From Trebonia sp. (GTDB lineage: Bacteria; Actinomycetota; Actinomycetes; Streptosporangiales; Streptosporangiaceae), in assembly GCA_030043595.1 (NCBI GenBank), contig JASHXJ010000625.1:1-14547 (forward strand): 14,547 nucleotides of DNA. Direction: 5' to 3'. This document shows positions 14,104-14,547 of this stretch, piece by piece. The translations under genes and the position numbers were made by a program. Every line of letters begins with the position of its first letter. Positions within the stretch are counted from its first letter, which is position 1. The notes beneath the pieces were generated by a model. That model ran no database searches. It was not told the origin of the DNA and saw only the letters and a list, made by a program, of their open reading frames with translations.

Positions 14104-14547
14104 ATGCCCGAGCCTGTACGCAGTGACCAGAAGTACCTGCCGGGTCTTGACGGCCTGCGCGCGATCGCGGTCGCCGCGGTAGTCGCCTACCACCTCAACT
14201 TCGGCTGGGCACAGGGCGGGCTGCTCGGCGTTGGCGTGTTCTTCACGCTCAGCGGTTACCTGATTACTGACATCCTGCTCGGCCACTGGGACAAGAAGGG
14301 ACGGCTGGGGCTCGGCGACTTCTGGCTCCGCCGGGCGCGGCGGCTGCTGCCCGCGCTCTTCGTGATGCTGATCGTGGTGGCGGTCTGGGTGAACACCCTG
14401 GACCGGTCGCAGCTGCCCGGGTTCCGCGGCGACGTCGTCGCGTCCGCGCTGTATGTGAGCAACTGGTGGTACATCGCGCAGCACGCGTCGTACTATGCGC
14501 AGTTCGCCCCGCCTGCCCCGCTGGATCATCTGTGGTCGCTGGCTGTG
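14104..14547 (+). CDS. Acyltransferase-3 family membrane protein (N-terminal part)
   Basis: The first 148 residues of an OafA/YrhL-type integral membrane acyltransferase are seen; the gene runs off the window. This family transfers acyl groups, usually O-acetyl, to sugars of exported glycans, peptidoglycan or antibiotics. Seen in order: LPGLDGLRAIAVAAVVAYHL with the conserved RAxAV..V..YH, GGLLGVGVFFTLSGYLIT (helix 2 with FF.LSG), the basic FWLRRARRLLPAL loop, a third helix LFVMLIVVAVWV, and finally LDHLWSLAV. The last of these is the start of the family's HLWSLAVEEQFY motif. GGGAG six bases upstream supports ATG 14104. Acceptor unknown; full members are 350-700 residues, some with a C-terminal SGNH domain that cannot be judged here. 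Confidence 0.92.
   Translation, partial: MPEPVRSDQKYLPGLDGLRAIAVAAVVAYHLNFGWAQGGLLGVGVFFTLSGYLITDILLGHWDKKGRLGLGDFWLRRARRLLPALFVMLIVVAVWVNTLDRSQLPGFRGDVVASALYVSNWWYIAQHASYYAQFAPPAPLDHLWSLAV

Noticed and set aside
12835..14529. 564-residue open frame on the minus strand
   Set aside because: It runs antisense to the acyltransferase start and through another frame of the PEP mutase family gene. It is Arg/Pro-rich with no domain, a typical shadow in GC-rich DNA.

Overview
The window is high-GC DNA of actinomycete type (Actinomycetota). The reasons are strong G/C preference at third codon positions, GTG and TTG starts behind GGAGG-like ribosome sites, receptor-type Ser/Thr kinases with long Ala/Pro linkers, and a promoter that appears to give a leaderless mRNA. 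Nothing seen fixes the genus. It looks like ordinary chromosome with accessory character: short transcription units in both orientations, a decayed gene and one clearly lower-GC insert. I see no tRNA or rRNA gene, transposase, integrase, CRISPR array or phage gene.

Layout, left to right. (1) The 3' end of an unidentified gene (to 184). (2) A membrane Ser/Thr kinase with five near-identical extracellular WD-type repeats (480-2555). (3) A single-pass protein with a probable PH-like N-terminal domain and a DUF4352-like outer domain (2896-3918). (4) A frameshifted, internally deleted dienelactone hydrolase relic (3957-4411). (5) Paired inverted repeats (4420-4449) and a scrap resembling the HWNG repeat of the gene at 7100. 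(6) A complete phosphatidylserine decarboxylase of markedly lower GC (4658-5542), convergent with (7) a membrane fatty acid desaturase (5798-6781, minus). Each of these two has a hairpin just after its stop. (8) A nested 53-base stem-loop (7000-7052) upstream of a secreted protein of seven AWAVG...HWNG repeats, a likely seven-bladed propeller (7100-8209). (9) On the minus strand, a second receptor Ser/Thr kinase whose outer C-terminal domain resembles the beta domain of von Hippel-Lindau protein (8233-10650). (10) A divergent aminoglycoside-phosphotransferase-fold kinase (11143-12177), a DUF1801 protein (12258-12749) and, convergent, an isocitrate lyase/PEP mutase family enzyme with a probable leaderless start (12759-13571). 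(11) A possible 33-residue membrane peptide (13708-13809), and the N-terminal part of an acyltransferase-3 membrane protein running off the right edge (14104 on).

Functionally the clearest themes are envelope signalling (two kinases with unlike outer sensor domains, plus a DUF4352 membrane protein) and membrane lipid chemistry (phosphatidylserine decarboxylase and desaturase). No single operon ties them together. The most interesting items are the kinase with a VHL-beta-like ectodomain, the kinase with recently amplified WD repeats, the secreted propeller with its structured leader, and the low-GC decarboxylase sitting between gene relics.
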